In this document: positions 47,355 to 56,739 of the stretch, one piece after another | Layout: each line of letters opens with the position of its first letter | Position numbering within the stretch: position 1 is the first letter of the stretch | Notes under the pieces: model-generated | Database searches by the model: none | What the model was told of the DNA's origin: nothing | The model's input: only the letters and a program-made list of their open reading frames with translations | Assembly: GCF_000376825.1 (NCBI RefSeq) | Contig: NZ_AQXW01000004.1 | Location: forward strand, 2,046,001-2,110,000 | Reading direction: 5' to 3' | DNA: 64,000 bases | Source: Demetria terragena DSM 11295 | GTDB lineage: Bacteria > Actinomycetota > Actinomycetes > Actinomycetales > Dermatophilaceae | Translations under genes and position numbers: made by a program

Positions 47355-47394
47355 TGGTGATGCCTTTCAGTGGTTTCTGATCAATACTGAGCAC

Positions 47395-48324
47395 GTGACC
47401 TCGTTGAGCGTAGCGCTGGACCTCGTGATTGGCGCCGACCTCGGCGGATCCAACACCCGGGTTGCGGTGGCGGATCGGTCAGGTCAGGTGCTCGGCCGAG
47501 CGCAGGGACCTGGCGGCAATCCGCTCTCCCATGCTGGGAGTGCCGCAACGACCTTCGGCAAGGTGCTGCGTGAGGCGCTCGCCGGATTGGACCCGGCGCG
47601 AGTGCGTCTTGGTGTGATCGGGCTAGCCGGGGGTAGCGCGTTGAGCGATCCGGCAACTCACCATGCCTTTGAAAAGGCTTGGCGCAGTGCCGAATTGGCT
47701 GCGCCGTGGCATACCTGCTCCGACCTAGAGGTCGCCTATAGCGCCGCCTCCACGGAGTCCGACGGAGCAGTACTGGTTGTCGGCACCGGATCAGCCGCGG
47801 CACAGGTGAGCGGACACCAGGTGCGTGTGGCGATCGGAGGGCACGGTTGGCTCATCGGCGACGACGGCTCGGGATTCTGGATCGGTCGACAGGCGGCAAG
47901 GGCGACCGTTCATGCGATGGAGTCCGGCGAGCAGGTCACCGGGCTGGCGGCGGCCGTACGCGATCACGTCGGGGCGAGCGACGACCCGCACGAGTTCATC
48001 CGGATCGTGATGGGCAAGCCACCGGTCGCGCTAGCGGAACTGTCCCGACTGGTGGCACAGGCGCATGCCTCCGGTGACCCAATAGCCCAGCGCATCCATG
48101 TCGAGGCGACCTCGTGCGTACTGGATCTGTGGTCGCGCTTCGTCGATATAGCGCCGCTCACGACTGGCGGCGTCGTGGCGTTCGCCGGGTCGATTACCCG
48201 GCCCGTGCATCCGGTCGGAGCCGCCCTCCGAGCCGCCCTCACCAATGATGGCTGGGTCGTGCGTGACAGCGTCGATCCGGTACTCGGCGCGGTGCGTCGA
48301 GCCATCGCTCTGACGCAGGACTAA
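47395..48324 (+). CDS. N-acetylglucosamine kinase-like ATPase (BadF/BadG/BcrA family)
   Basis: This 309-residue sugar kinase of the ASKHA fold has IGADLGGSNTRVAVAD (phosphate 1), VLVVGTGSAAAQV (phosphate 2) and GGHGWLIGDDGSGFWIGRQAARA, the strongest signature of this family's eukaryote-like GlcNAc kinases. The start is a GTG 40 bases from the divergent SIS gene; no strong ribosome-binding site is evident. It probably phosphorylates N-acetylglucosamine or a related sugar from cell-wall turnover. Confidence 0.85.
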   Translation: MTSLSVALDLVIGADLGGSNTRVAVADRSGQVLGRAQGPGGNPLSHAGSAATTFGKVLREALAGLDPARVRLGVIGLAGGSALSDPATHHAFEKAWRSAELAAPWHTCSDLEVAYSAASTESDGAVLVVGTGSAAAQVSGHQVRVAIGGHGWLIGDDGSGFWIGRQAARATVHAMESGEQVTGLAAAVRDHVGASDDPHEFIRIVMGKPPVALAELSRLVAQAHASGDPIAQRIHVEATSCVLDLWSRFVDIAPLTTGGVVAFAGSITRPVHPVGAALRAALTNDGWVVRDSVDPVLGAVRRAIALTQD

Positions 48325-48328
48325 AGGC

Positions 48329-48970
48329 TCAGGCGGTGGCGAAAACCGCGTGCACGTCAGCGCGTACCTCAACGTCCTCGGGCGCTAAGGCGATACCGTC
48401 GCCGTTGGGCTCGACCGCAGACATCCGCATCATCGTCGCGCCCGCGGCATGATGACCGGGCGCGGGGTCCACGACACGGGTGAAGTGCACCTGACCAAAG
48501 CCGGCGGCTCGGGCAATGGCTTCGGCCCGCATGCGAGCCGAAGCCACGGCCCGTCCGATGACCTCATCCTCCAATTGGCGGCGCGTCTCCGTCGTCAGAG
48601 CCCACTCGACGCCCTGCACGGTGACGCCCGGCTCGCCACCGAAGTTGTCTACGAAACCCGAAAGGGCTTTCCAGTCAACGAACTTCACGAGAACTACGGC
48701 ATTGGCGGAATGCCGTTGAGGCATCACCTCGCCGTTCTGATTAAACGGCCGCCACGACTGGGTCGTGATCGGCTGCACGGCTGACCACGTCGTCGGCGAC
48801 GGTACGCGTCCCTTGAAGTCATCGATGGCCGCTTGCACCCGCCGCACGAGCGTGGTGGTCTCCGTGAGCGCCTTGCCCTTGTCTCCCGTTTCGAAACCCA
48901 GCCGAAGCGTCAAGGTGGCTCGCTCCGGCCGGCGGGCGATTACGCTGCTGCCGTCTACCTCAATTTCCAT
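48329..48970 (-). CDS. SIMPL (DUF541) domain protein
   Basis: This 213-residue protein has the SIMPL pattern: an N-terminal strand ending RPERATLTLRLGFETGDKGKAL, the QPITTQSWRPFNQNG segment, and VIGRAVASARMRAEAIARAAGF, the conserved helix of the domain. No signal peptide is visible, although many SIMPL proteins are periplasmic. Function is poorly known; some relatives interact with kinases or affect oxidative stress. It converges on the GlcNAc-kinase-like gene, 4 bases away, and lies upstream of nothing on its own strand within 300 bases. Confidence 0.8.
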   Translation of the reverse strand: MEIEVDGSSVIARRPERATLTLRLGFETGDKGKALTETTTLVRRVQAAIDDFKGRVPSPTTWSAVQPITTQSWRPFNQNGEVMPQRHSANAVVLVKFVDWKALSGFVDNFGGEPGVTVQGVEWALTTETRRQLEDEVIGRAVASARMRAEAIARAAGFGQVHFTRVVDPAPGHHAAGATMMRMSAVEPNGDGIALAPEDVEVRADVHAVFATA

Positions 48971-49008
48971 GTCTCGCAGTATGTGTCATTCAGACGAGCT
49001 GAGGTCGA

Positions 49009-49707
49009 TTAGGTGAGGTTCGTCGCCAGCCAGGCGCGGGTTCGATCCCATGCCTGCTCGCTCGCCGCCGGGTGGTGCAGCGCGGGAAGGTCGGAGTTGT
49101 CGAAGGCATGGTCCGCGCCGGGGTAGGTGTGGAAGGTCGTGGTGGGTCCACCGACAGCGCGCTCAATCTGAGCGACCGTGTCGGCGTCGATAAAGGAGTC
49201 CGCGAGACCGAAGTGATGCAGGCTCGGCACGGTCACGCGGGGTGCGAGGTCAAGCAAACTAGGAAGCGCCGATCCGTAGTAACTGACGAGTGCATCGACG
49301 GATTCGACTGCCGCGACGTTGAATCCGAGGCCACCACCGAAGCAGAACCCGACGATTCCGACGCCGCCGGAGACATGCTCGTCGGCGCGCAGTGTGCGTA
49401 CGGCGGCGGCTCCGTCGGCGACGGCCTGATCCCAGTCGAGGCGGTGCAGCGTTGCCATTCCGTCCTGGAGCGCGGTCTCGCCCTCGAAGGCGGTGTCGAT
49501 GTCGAGCCCGTCGAGACGCCAGTAGATCGCGGGGGCAAGGACGACGTACCCGTCGGCGGCGAGTTGTTGGGCTCGCCGCTGCACATAGGCGCTGACGCCA
49601 AAGATCTCCTGGAGGAGCACGATGCCCGGCCCACGTCCCGATGGCGGTAGCCAGCGGTACGCCACCATCTCGCCAGAATCAGTCAGGACAGCAACGCGCT
49701 CAGCCAT
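49009..49707 (-). CDS. Dienelactone hydrolase family protein
   Basis: This 232-residue alpha/beta hydrolase has a Cys nucleophile in VGFCFGGGLG, an Asp in FGLADSFID and a His in YPGADHAFDN, the dienelactone hydrolase triad. It also has the family's LQEIFGVSAYVQRRAQQLAADGY near the start. The ATG at 49707 is preferred over an upstream in-frame start that would overlap the recC promoter. It may open lactones from aromatic breakdown, but many homologues have other ester substrates. Divergent from recC. Confidence 0.87.
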   Translation of the reverse strand: MAERVAVLTDSGEMVAYRWLPPSGRGPGIVLLQEIFGVSAYVQRRAQQLAADGYVVLAPAIYWRLDGLDIDTAFEGETALQDGMATLHRLDWDQAVADGAAAVRTLRADEHVSGGVGIVGFCFGGGLGFNVAAVESVDALVSYYGSALPSLLDLAPRVTVPSLHHFGLADSFIDADTVAQIERAVGGPTTTFHTYPGADHAFDNSDLPALHHPAASEQAWDRTRAWLATNLT

Positions 49708-49767
49708 AGACTCAGTATGGACGCCGGTCGAGACGACGTTGTCCGAGCCTGGACATAGAGTCCACCC

Positions 49768-52700
49768 GTGGCCCTTCTTCTCCACCACGCCCCGCGCACC
49801 GACGTGCTCGCTGACGAGCTCGCCGGTCTGCTGGCGCAGCCCGTGGACGACCCATTCACCGAAGAAGTCGTTGTCGTTCCGGCACGTGGTGTGGAGCGCT
49901 GGCTGACGCAGCGCTTGTCACATCGGCTGGGCACCTCCCGCGGGGATGACGGGGTGTGCGCGGGCGTGCGTTTTCTGACCCCGGGTTCCTTGGTCAGCCT
50001 GCTCCTGCGGCGCGATCGCGACGACCCATGGGATCCGGACCGACTGGTGTGGCCGGTTCTGGCGGCGATTGACGCCTCCCTGGGTCAGGACTGGGCCGCG
50101 CCGTTGGCTCATCACCTCGGCCGGGCGGACGCGTCCGAGCAGGAAGTTCCGACGGGTCGCCGCTACTCGCTGGCGCGCCGCCTTGCGGGCCTGTTCGCGA
50201 GTTATGGTGCCCAGCGTCCGCAGGTGCTCACTGACTGGGCGGCGGGCAAGGACAGCGATGGTGCGAGTCAGCCGCTACCCGACGACCTGGCTTGGCAGCC
50301 TCCGCTGTGGCGTGAGGTCATCGCGCGGGTCGATGCCCCGCCGCCGGACCAGCGGCTGGCCGCCACGGTCGGTCGCTTGCGTGCGGGTGACCACACCCTG
50401 GAGCTTCCGGGGCGGCTGTCCCTTTTTGGGCATACCCGCGCGACTGGTCCTGATGTTGAGTTGCTGATTGCGCTGGGCCAACACCGTGACGTGCATTGGT
50501 GGCTGCCGCAGCCGTCCCCTGCATTGTGGGCGGCGCTGGACGAGGTCGCGGCGGAGGGGCCTGTGCGCCGCGTGGACGACCGTAGTGCCGAGCGCGCCGA
50601 GCATCTGTTGTTGTCGTCCTTGGGCCGGGATGCTCGCGAACTGCGGCGCACCCTCGGGCCTACGCCGGTCGAGCGACCTATGCCGGTCGAGCGACCTATG
50701 CCGGTCGAGCGACGTACGCCGGTCGAGCGACGTACGCCGGTCGAGCTTGTCGAGACCAAGCCGCAGGGTCTCGACTCGCCCTCGGCTGGCGCCTCGGGCG
50801 GCTCGACCGGCGTGGGGGTGCAGGGTCTCGACTCGCCCTCGGCCGGCGTGGGGGTGCAGGGTCTCGACTCGCCCTCGACCGGCGTGGGGGTGCAGGGTCT
50901 CGACTCGCCACCGGCTAGGGCATCTCTGCTGCGTCATCTGCAGGACGACATCCGTGCTAATCATGAGCCGACGGACGCTGACCGGGCCGCCCGACCTTGG
51001 GGCGCCGAGGACCGCTCGCTTCAGGTGCACGCCTGTCATGGGCCAACCCGGCAAGTGGAGGTGCTGCGCGAAGTGCTCGTCGGGCTCCTGCAGGACAACC
51101 CGACCTTGGAGCCGCGGGACATCCTGGTGATGTGCCCCGACATTGAGACCTATGCCCCGCTGATCCAGGCGACGTTCGGCCTGCATGACATCGACTTGTC
51201 GGCGCCCGGGCAGGCCCGCCGCGTAGGTCACCCAGGGCACGAGTTGCGCGTACGCCTCGCCGACCGCGCTCTCACCAGCACCAATCCGCTGCTCAGCCTG
51301 ACCACTCGGCTCGTGACCCTTGCCACCAGCCGAGTGACCGCAAGCGAGGTGCTCGACCTGGCCTCACTGCCTGCCGTACGCCGCCGGTTCGGTCTCGATG
51401 TCGATGACCTCGAGACCTTCACCGGCTGGATTGAGCAGGCGGCTGTGCGGTGGGGGCTGGACGAGCAGCACCGGGAGGAGTTTCACCTCGGGTGGCTGCG
51501 CGACAACACCTGGGCGTTCGGACTGGATCGGTTGCTGCTGGGTGTGGCGCGGGCCGACGGCCCCCAACATGACGTTGGCGGGGTGCTCCCGATCGACGAC
51601 GTGGGCTCGACCGCGATCGAGTCGGCGGGTGCGCTCGCGGAATTGGTCGATCGGCTCGCCACCGCCCTCACTCAGATGCGGGAAGCCCAGTCCCCCGGTG
51701 CATGGGCTGACATCCTGACTAACTCAGTGCGTGCCCTGGCGGACGTACCGCCCGACGATGCCTGGCAACTCACCCAACTCGACCGCGAGCTGCGTGCCGT
51801 GGTCGAAGCCGCCGATCCTGACACCGTGCTGCACCTCAGCGATGTGCGGCGCATGCTCGAGCGCAACCTCGGCGGTCGCCCGACACGGTCCAACTTCCGG
51901 ACCGGAATGCTCACCGTGTGCACGATGACGCCGATGCGGTCGGTGCCGCACCGGGTGGTGTGCTTGGTGGGGCTCGATGATGGAGTTTTCCCCCGGATGT
52001 CCGGTGTCGACGGTGACGACGTGCTGCAACGCGACCCGATGACCGGCGAGCGTGACCGACGCAGCGAGGACCGGCAGTTATTGCTGGATGCCGTGTTGGC
52101 AGCCACCGAAACGTTGGTCCTCACGTATTCCGGTGCGGACGAGCACACTGGCGAACCCCGGCCTCCCGCCGTGCCGCTCGGTGAGTTGGTTGATGCAGCG
52201 CGTCGCACGGTCGAGGTCCCGGCTGACCGCGATGTCGTGACCCGGCACCCGCTGCAGTCCCATGACCCGCGAAATCTGATGCCGCGACAGCTTGGCACCG
52301 CGACACCGTTCAGCTTTGATCCGGCTGCGGTCGCCGGTGCGCGTGCTGGCCTCGCACCGAGGCCGGTCAGCCCGACTCTCCTCGACCAGCGACTGGAGTC
52401 CAGGCCTCCGGCGGATGTGAGCCTTGAGGCGCTGATGAGGTTCTTCGACAACCCGGCCCGCGGATTCTTGCGCGATCGTCTCGACGTGACCGTCGTGCGC
52501 GAAGAGGATGAGTTGGACGATGCTGTACCCGTTGAGGTGGAGCGCGGACTAGGGACCTGGGCGGTTGGTGACCGGATGCTGCGCGACGCACTCGCCGGAA
52601 TCCCCCTGCCAGAAGTGCTGACCCGTGAACTCCAACGCGGACTGTTGCCTCCAGCGGCCTTGTCGGCGCAGGCGTTGACCCAGGTGAAGCCTGCCGTCGC

Positions 52701-53346
52701 GTCACTCCTGAGTGCAGCAGACAGCCTTCGCCAGGGCACGCCCCGGTCGATCGACCTGCGCCTGCAGCTGGGAGAGGACCGGGTTCTCACCGGCACGCTC
52801 AGCCCAGTCTTCGCCACCGGTCATGTCGTCGTGACCTATTCCTCGGTACGCGCCAAGCAGCGACTCCGCGGCTGGATCACCGCCCTGGCGCTCGCCGCCG
52901 CGGGCGTGGAGGAGTCGTCTCGAGTCGCCCATGTGATCGGCAAGGACCGGTCCTCGGCGGCCACGTACACCTTTGGGCCGGTCGACACCGAACGCGCCCG
53001 ACGCTGGCTCGGCGAGTTGGTCGACCTCTACGACCGCGGGATGCGCGAGCCGTTGCCCTTTGCGCCCGCGACCTCGCTCGCGGCAGCTGAGGTGCTGGTG
53101 CGCGGTCAGCGCAGCAGCGACAAGGACGCGATTACCCGTGCCCGCGCAGAGTGGGAGGGCCGGGGCGACTTCCCCGGAGAGAACGCCGATGCCGCCGTGA
53201 CTTGGGTTCATGGACCGAGGCGTTCGATCGAGGTGTTCACCGGCGAGACACTGCCCGATGAGGCGTGGAGCAAGTCGACGACCCGCCTCGGGCAGTACGC
53301 CACCCGGGTTTTCGGACCGATGCTCACCCACGGTCGAGAGGGGTGA
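49768..53346 (+). CDS. recC: Exodeoxyribonuclease V gamma subunit
   Basis: This 1192-residue RecC-like subunit of RecBCD splits DNA strands and scans for Chi in double-strand-break repair. Family features are VVVPARGVERWLTQRLSHRLG near the N-terminus, LSLFGHTRATGPDVELLIALGQ, CPDIETYAPLIQATFG, FRTGMLTVCTMTPMRSVPHRVVCLVGLDDGVFPR and the C-terminal nuclease-like part. The start is a GTG; no strong ribosome-binding site is present, and TAGAGT just upstream allows a leaderless transcript. Residues about 298-381 are a repeat-encoded insert (PVER and QGLDSPSAGVGV units) with no counterpart in the family, between conserved blocks. It is followed after 3 bases by recB. Confidence 0.92.
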   Translation: MALLLHHAPRTDVLADELAGLLAQPVDDPFTEEVVVVPARGVERWLTQRLSHRLGTSRGDDGVCAGVRFLTPGSLVSLLLRRDRDDPWDPDRLVWPVLAAIDASLGQDWAAPLAHHLGRADASEQEVPTGRRYSLARRLAGLFASYGAQRPQVLTDWAAGKDSDGASQPLPDDLAWQPPLWREVIARVDAPPPDQRLAATVGRLRAGDHTLELPGRLSLFGHTRATGPDVELLIALGQHRDVHWWLPQPSPALWAALDEVAAEGPVRRVDDRSAERAEHLLLSSLGRDARELRRTLGPTPVERPMPVERPMPVERRTPVERRTPVELVETKPQGLDSPSAGASGGSTGVGVQGLDSPSAGVGVQGLDSPSTGVGVQGLDSPPARASLLRHLQDDIRANHEPTDADRAARPWGAEDRSLQVHACHGPTRQVEVLREVLVGLLQDNPTLEPRDILVMCPDIETYAPLIQATFGLHDIDLSAPGQARRVGHPGHELRVRLADRALTSTNPLLSLTTRLVTLATSRVTASEVLDLASLPAVRRRFGLDVDDLETFTGWIEQAAVRWGLDEQHREEFHLGWLRDNTWAFGLDRLLLGVARADGPQHDVGGVLPIDDVGSTAIESAGALAELVDRLATALTQMREAQSPGAWADILTNSVRALADVPPDDAWQLTQLDRELRAVVEAADPDTVLHLSDVRRMLERNLGGRPTRSNFRTGMLTVCTMTPMRSVPHRVVCLVGLDDGVFPRMSGVDGDDVLQRDPMTGERDRRSEDRQLLLDAVLAATETLVLTYSGADEHTGEPRPPAVPLGELVDAARRTVEVPADRDVVTRHPLQSHDPRNLMPRQLGTATPFSFDPAAVAGARAGLAPRPVSPTLLDQRLESRPPADVSLEALMRFFDNPARGFLRDRLDVTVVREEDELDDAVPVEVERGLGTWAVGDRMLRDALAGIPLPEVLTRELQRGLLPPAALSAQALTQVKPAVASLLSAADSLRQGTPRSIDLRLQLGEDRVLTGTLSPVFATGHVVVTYSSVRAKQRLRGWITALALAAAGVEESSRVAHVIGKDRSSAATYTFGPVDTERARRWLGELVDLYDRGMREPLPFAPATSLAAAEVLVRGQRSSDKDAITRARAEWEGRGDFPGENADAAVTWVHGPRRSIEVFTGETLPDEAWSKSTTRLGQYATRVFGPMLTHGREG
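50659..50910. repeat. In-frame repeat array inside recC
   Basis: Five 18-bp units of the type CCTATGCCGGTCGAGCGA (50659-50748), ending in GTCGAGACC, are followed by units beginning CAGGGTCTCGACTCGCCCTC: one of 57 bp, two of 36 bp and a partial one (50764-50910). All keep the reading frame. The GGTCGAGCTTGTCGAGACC core also occurs in recB. Confidence 0.92.
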
Positions 53347-53349
53347 ACC

Positions 53350-56300
53350 ATGGACATTTTCGACATTCGTGATCCGCTGCCGACCGGTACGCTCATGCTC
53401 GAGGCCAGTGCCGGAACGGGCAAGACCTGGACCATCGGGGCGCTCGTCGCCCGATTCGTCGCAGAGGGCGCGGCCACGTTGGACGAGCTGCTCGTGGTGA
53501 CCTTCAGCAGGGCAGCCACGCAGGAGTTGCGCGATCGCGTCCGCACCCAGTTACTAGCCGCCGAAAATGCCCTGCGAGACCCAACATCCGCTGACCGTTC
53601 TGATGCGCTCCTCGACCATCTCCTCGACGCTGATCCCGACGAGATCGAGCGGCGGCGTTGGCGAATCCGCCGGGCGCTGTCGTCCTTCGATGACGCGACG
53701 ATCGCCACCATCCATCAGTTCTGTCAGCTCGTCCTGCGCGGCCTCGGTGTCGCAGGCGACACTGACGCCGATGCCACGTTGGTCGAGAACCTCGACGAAC
53801 TGGTGGTTGAGGTGGTCGATGACACCTACCTGCGCGGGTTTGGGCGGGTCGATGGGCCGCCGGCATTCGACCGGGAGACCGCGCTGTCCATCGCGCGTCA
53901 TGCGGTGAATGACCCGCAGGCATTGCTGCTTCCTGAAGCCGACCCGGCGACAGTTCCCGGACGACGGTCGGGGTTTGCAAAGGTCGTGCGTCAGGAGGTC
54001 GAACGGCGGAAGCGTCTGCAGGGCGTGCTCAGCTTCGACGATCTACTAGCGCGCGTGGCGGACGCGCTCGAACCTGTGGAATCCCCTGCGCGACACCGAC
54101 TTCGGCGCCGGTGGAGGGTTGTTCTGGTCGATGAGTTCCAAGACACCGACCCGGTGCAGTGGCAAGTTTTCGATCGGGCGTTCTCTGGACACAGCACTCT
54201 GGTGTTGATCGGTGATCCGAAGCAGGCTGTCTATGGCTTCCGCGGCGGCGACGTGGTGACTTATCTCGCCGCGCAGCGCACTGCCGACGACCGGCGTACC
54301 CTCGCCCGAAACTGGCGCGCCGATGCACCTTTGGTGCAAGCACAACAGGCGGTGTTGAGAGGCGTGGCGCTCGGTGACGATGAGATCGTCGTGCGCGACG
54401 TGCAGGCTCAACACCAGGGCAGCCGTCTGACGGGCCTCCCGCCTGGTCGCGAGGCACCGTGGCGAGTACGCGTGGTTCCGCTCGCGGTGGCGGGTCAGAC
54501 CGAGAAGTCGACGATGGTGGTGGGGGTGTCGCGCCCGTACATCGCTCAAGACGTCGCGGCCGACATCGCCGTGCTTCTCAGTTCGGGCGCACACTTTGAC
54601 GGCCGCCCCCTCGACGCGGGCGATATCGCGGTGCTGGCGCGCACCGGCGCGCAGTTGCGAATGGTGCACGAAGCGCTTGCTGGGGTCGGCATTCCGGCAG
54701 TGCTCGCGAGCACCGAGAGCGTGCTCGGGACACCGGCTGGTCGAGATTGGCTCACGGTCCTGGAGGCGATGTCGGCACCGCATCGCACGGGGCTCGTGCG
54801 CGCCGCGGCCTTGACCCCACTCATCGGCTTGGACGTTCCCGCGCTCGACGCCGACCCTGACGCCACCACTGACCAGACCGCAGCGCTCACCCGGCGATGG
54901 GCTGAACTCTTCGCGCTGCGCGGCATTCCCGCCGTGCTGGAGGCAGCGATCACCGGGGGACTATCCGAGCGGGTGCTGGCGCATGTCGGTGGCGAGCGCC
55001 TTCTCACTGACCTGCGCCATGTCGCAGAGGTGCTTCACGAGACGACTCTCGACAAGGGCATGGGCTTGTCCGCGTTGACGGCCTGGTTGCGTCGCCAGGT
55101 GTCCGGTGACGATTTCGGCACCGTGAACCCACGGTCGCGGCGTCTCGATAGCGACGCGCATGCCGTGCAGTTGGCGACCATTCACAAAAGCAAGGGCCTG
55201 CAGTTTCCGGTGGTCTACCTGCCTTTTGTCGCTGACGAATTTGTCTCCCGGGTGCCCAACCCGGCGCGCTTCCATGGCGGGCAGGAGGGCATCACTCGCT
55301 GTCTCGATATCGGTGGCGACCCCGCTCGTGAGCACATTGAGCGGGCCAAGGCTGAAGACGACGGCGAGCGCCTGCGGCTGTTTTATGTCGGCCTCACCCG
55401 TGCCCAATCACAGGTCATCACGCACTGGGCGCCGACCACTAACGCCAACCACGCCCCGCTGCACCGGTTGCTGGTCGGGCGCGAGCCGGGTGAGACCGCG
55501 GTGCCGGGCTCCCCGTCGGTGCCGACCGAGGTGCGCGTCCGCGAACGGCTGCAAGCCTGGACCGAGGCGGGTGGGCCGGTGTGGGAGGAGGCCGATCATC
55601 AGCCGGAGGTTCCAGCATCAGCGCCTGCGGCGACGCCCGACTTGGCGGTACGCCGGTGGACTCGGCATGTCGACCAGGACTGGAAGCGCACGTCCTACAC
55701 CGCGTTGAGCGTGGCGCAGGACGCAGCGCCCGGGGTGTCGAGCGAGCCGGAGAGCCCCGTCAAGGAGGACGAGCCGCCGGTGCCAGAGGTCGCTGAGGTG
55801 CCGGGCACGCTGCCGCTCGGCGGACTCGACGTTCCCTCACCGATGGCGAATCTTCCGGTCGGTGCAACGTTTGGTTCGTTGGTGCACGCGGTGTTGGAGG
55901 AAGCTGACCCACAGGCGCAGGATCTGCGTGCTGAGTTGCTCGGCAAGATCCGCGAGGAGGTCGTGCGCTGGCCGGTGGCTGACCTCGACCAGACTGAGTT
56001 GGCCGATGCGCTTGTGGAGGTATGCCAGACCCCCCTCGGCCCGCTTGCGTCCGACGCCCGACTGGTCGATATCGGACGACGAGATCGCCTGTGCGAGATG
56101 GATTTTGAACTTCCCCTCGCGGGAGGCGACCAACGGCCCTCGCCGGCCGGGAAATCTTCGCCGTCCGGGTTCTCTTCGCCGGTCGGGTTCTCTTCGCCGG
56201 TCGAGCTTGTCGAGACCCAGCTCGTCCTGGGCGACATCGCCCCGCTGCTGCGTGCTCACCTGCCCAAGGGCGACCCGCTCCTGGCCTATGCGGCTGCGTT

Positions 56301-56739
56301 GGACTCGCCCGAGTTGGGAGAGCAGCCGTTGCGCGGTTACCTCACGGGGTCGGTCGATGTGGTCCTGCGGGTGGGGGAGCGCTATCTCGTGGTCGACTAC
56401 AAAACCAATTGGCTTGGCCCACCGGACGTTCCGCTGACGGCGGCCGCGTACTCGCCCGACCAACTCGCCGCCGCGATGGGGCACTCCACCTACCCGCTAC
56501 AGGCGCTGCTGTATGCCGTAGTTCTGCACCGCTTCCTGCGGTGGCGACTCGCGACCTATGACCCAGAGCAGCATCTTGGCGGTGTGCTCTATCTCTACCT
56601 TCGCGGTATGTGTGGCCCGGACACCCCGCGGGTCGACGGGCACCCCACCGGCGTCTTTTCTTGGCACCCACCCGTGGCGCTGGTGGAGGAGTTGTCCGAC
56701 CTCCTGGATGGAAGAATCGCTGATGGTGGTGCTTCATGA
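53350..56739 (+). CDS. recB: Exodeoxyribonuclease V beta subunit
   Basis: This 1129-residue SF1 helicase-nuclease has Walker A ASAGTGKTWT (near residue 19), Walker B VVLVDEFQDTDPVQW, RAGQ-type motif GDPKQAVYGFRGGD, and motif V/VI regions TIHKSKGLQFPVVYLPF and FYVGLTRAQSQV. The C-terminal RecB nuclease domain contains GERYLVVDYKTNWLG, where Asp and Lys are catalytic. It unwinds and degrades broken DNA ends. Between the helicase and nuclease active site lies a short repeat-encoded insert (about residues 930-957). It overlaps recD by 4 bases. Confidence 0.95.
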   Translation: MDIFDIRDPLPTGTLMLEASAGTGKTWTIGALVARFVAEGAATLDELLVVTFSRAATQELRDRVRTQLLAAENALRDPTSADRSDALLDHLLDADPDEIERRRWRIRRALSSFDDATIATIHQFCQLVLRGLGVAGDTDADATLVENLDELVVEVVDDTYLRGFGRVDGPPAFDRETALSIARHAVNDPQALLLPEADPATVPGRRSGFAKVVRQEVERRKRLQGVLSFDDLLARVADALEPVESPARHRLRRRWRVVLVDEFQDTDPVQWQVFDRAFSGHSTLVLIGDPKQAVYGFRGGDVVTYLAAQRTADDRRTLARNWRADAPLVQAQQAVLRGVALGDDEIVVRDVQAQHQGSRLTGLPPGREAPWRVRVVPLAVAGQTEKSTMVVGVSRPYIAQDVAADIAVLLSSGAHFDGRPLDAGDIAVLARTGAQLRMVHEALAGVGIPAVLASTESVLGTPAGRDWLTVLEAMSAPHRTGLVRAAALTPLIGLDVPALDADPDATTDQTAALTRRWAELFALRGIPAVLEAAITGGLSERVLAHVGGERLLTDLRHVAEVLHETTLDKGMGLSALTAWLRRQVSGDDFGTVNPRSRRLDSDAHAVQLATIHKSKGLQFPVVYLPFVADEFVSRVPNPARFHGGQEGITRCLDIGGDPAREHIERAKAEDDGERLRLFYVGLTRAQSQVITHWAPTTNANHAPLHRLLVGREPGETAVPGSPSVPTEVRVRERLQAWTEAGGPVWEEADHQPEVPASAPAATPDLAVRRWTRHVDQDWKRTSYTALSVAQDAAPGVSSEPESPVKEDEPPVPEVAEVPGTLPLGGLDVPSPMANLPVGATFGSLVHAVLEEADPQAQDLRAELLGKIREEVVRWPVADLDQTELADALVEVCQTPLGPLASDARLVDIGRRDRLCEMDFELPLAGGDQRPSPAGKSSPSGFSSPVGFSSPVELVETQLVLGDIAPLLRAHLPKGDPLLAYAAALDSPELGEQPLRGYLTGSVDVVLRVGERYLVVDYKTNWLGPPDVPLTAAAYSPDQLAAAMGHSTYPLQALLYAVVLHRFLRWRLATYDPEQHLGGVLYLYLRGMCGPDTPRVDGHPTGVFSWHPPVALVEELSDLLDGRIADGGAS
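56137..56220. repeat. In-frame repeat array inside recB
   Basis: Four 18-bp units (CCCTCGCCGGCCGGGAAA, then TCTTCGCCGGTCGGGTTC-type units) end in GTCGAGACCCAG. The last 23 bases, from CGCCGGTCGAGC to GAGACC, are identical to the end of the 18-bp array in recC. The encoded linker is SSPVGF-like. Confidence 0.9.

Noticed and set aside
49036-49056. GGGTTCGATCCC resembling a tRNA T-arm
   Set aside because: The flanking bases do not form the T stem, no anticodon or acceptor stem can be drawn, and it lies inside the dienelactone hydrolase coding sequence.
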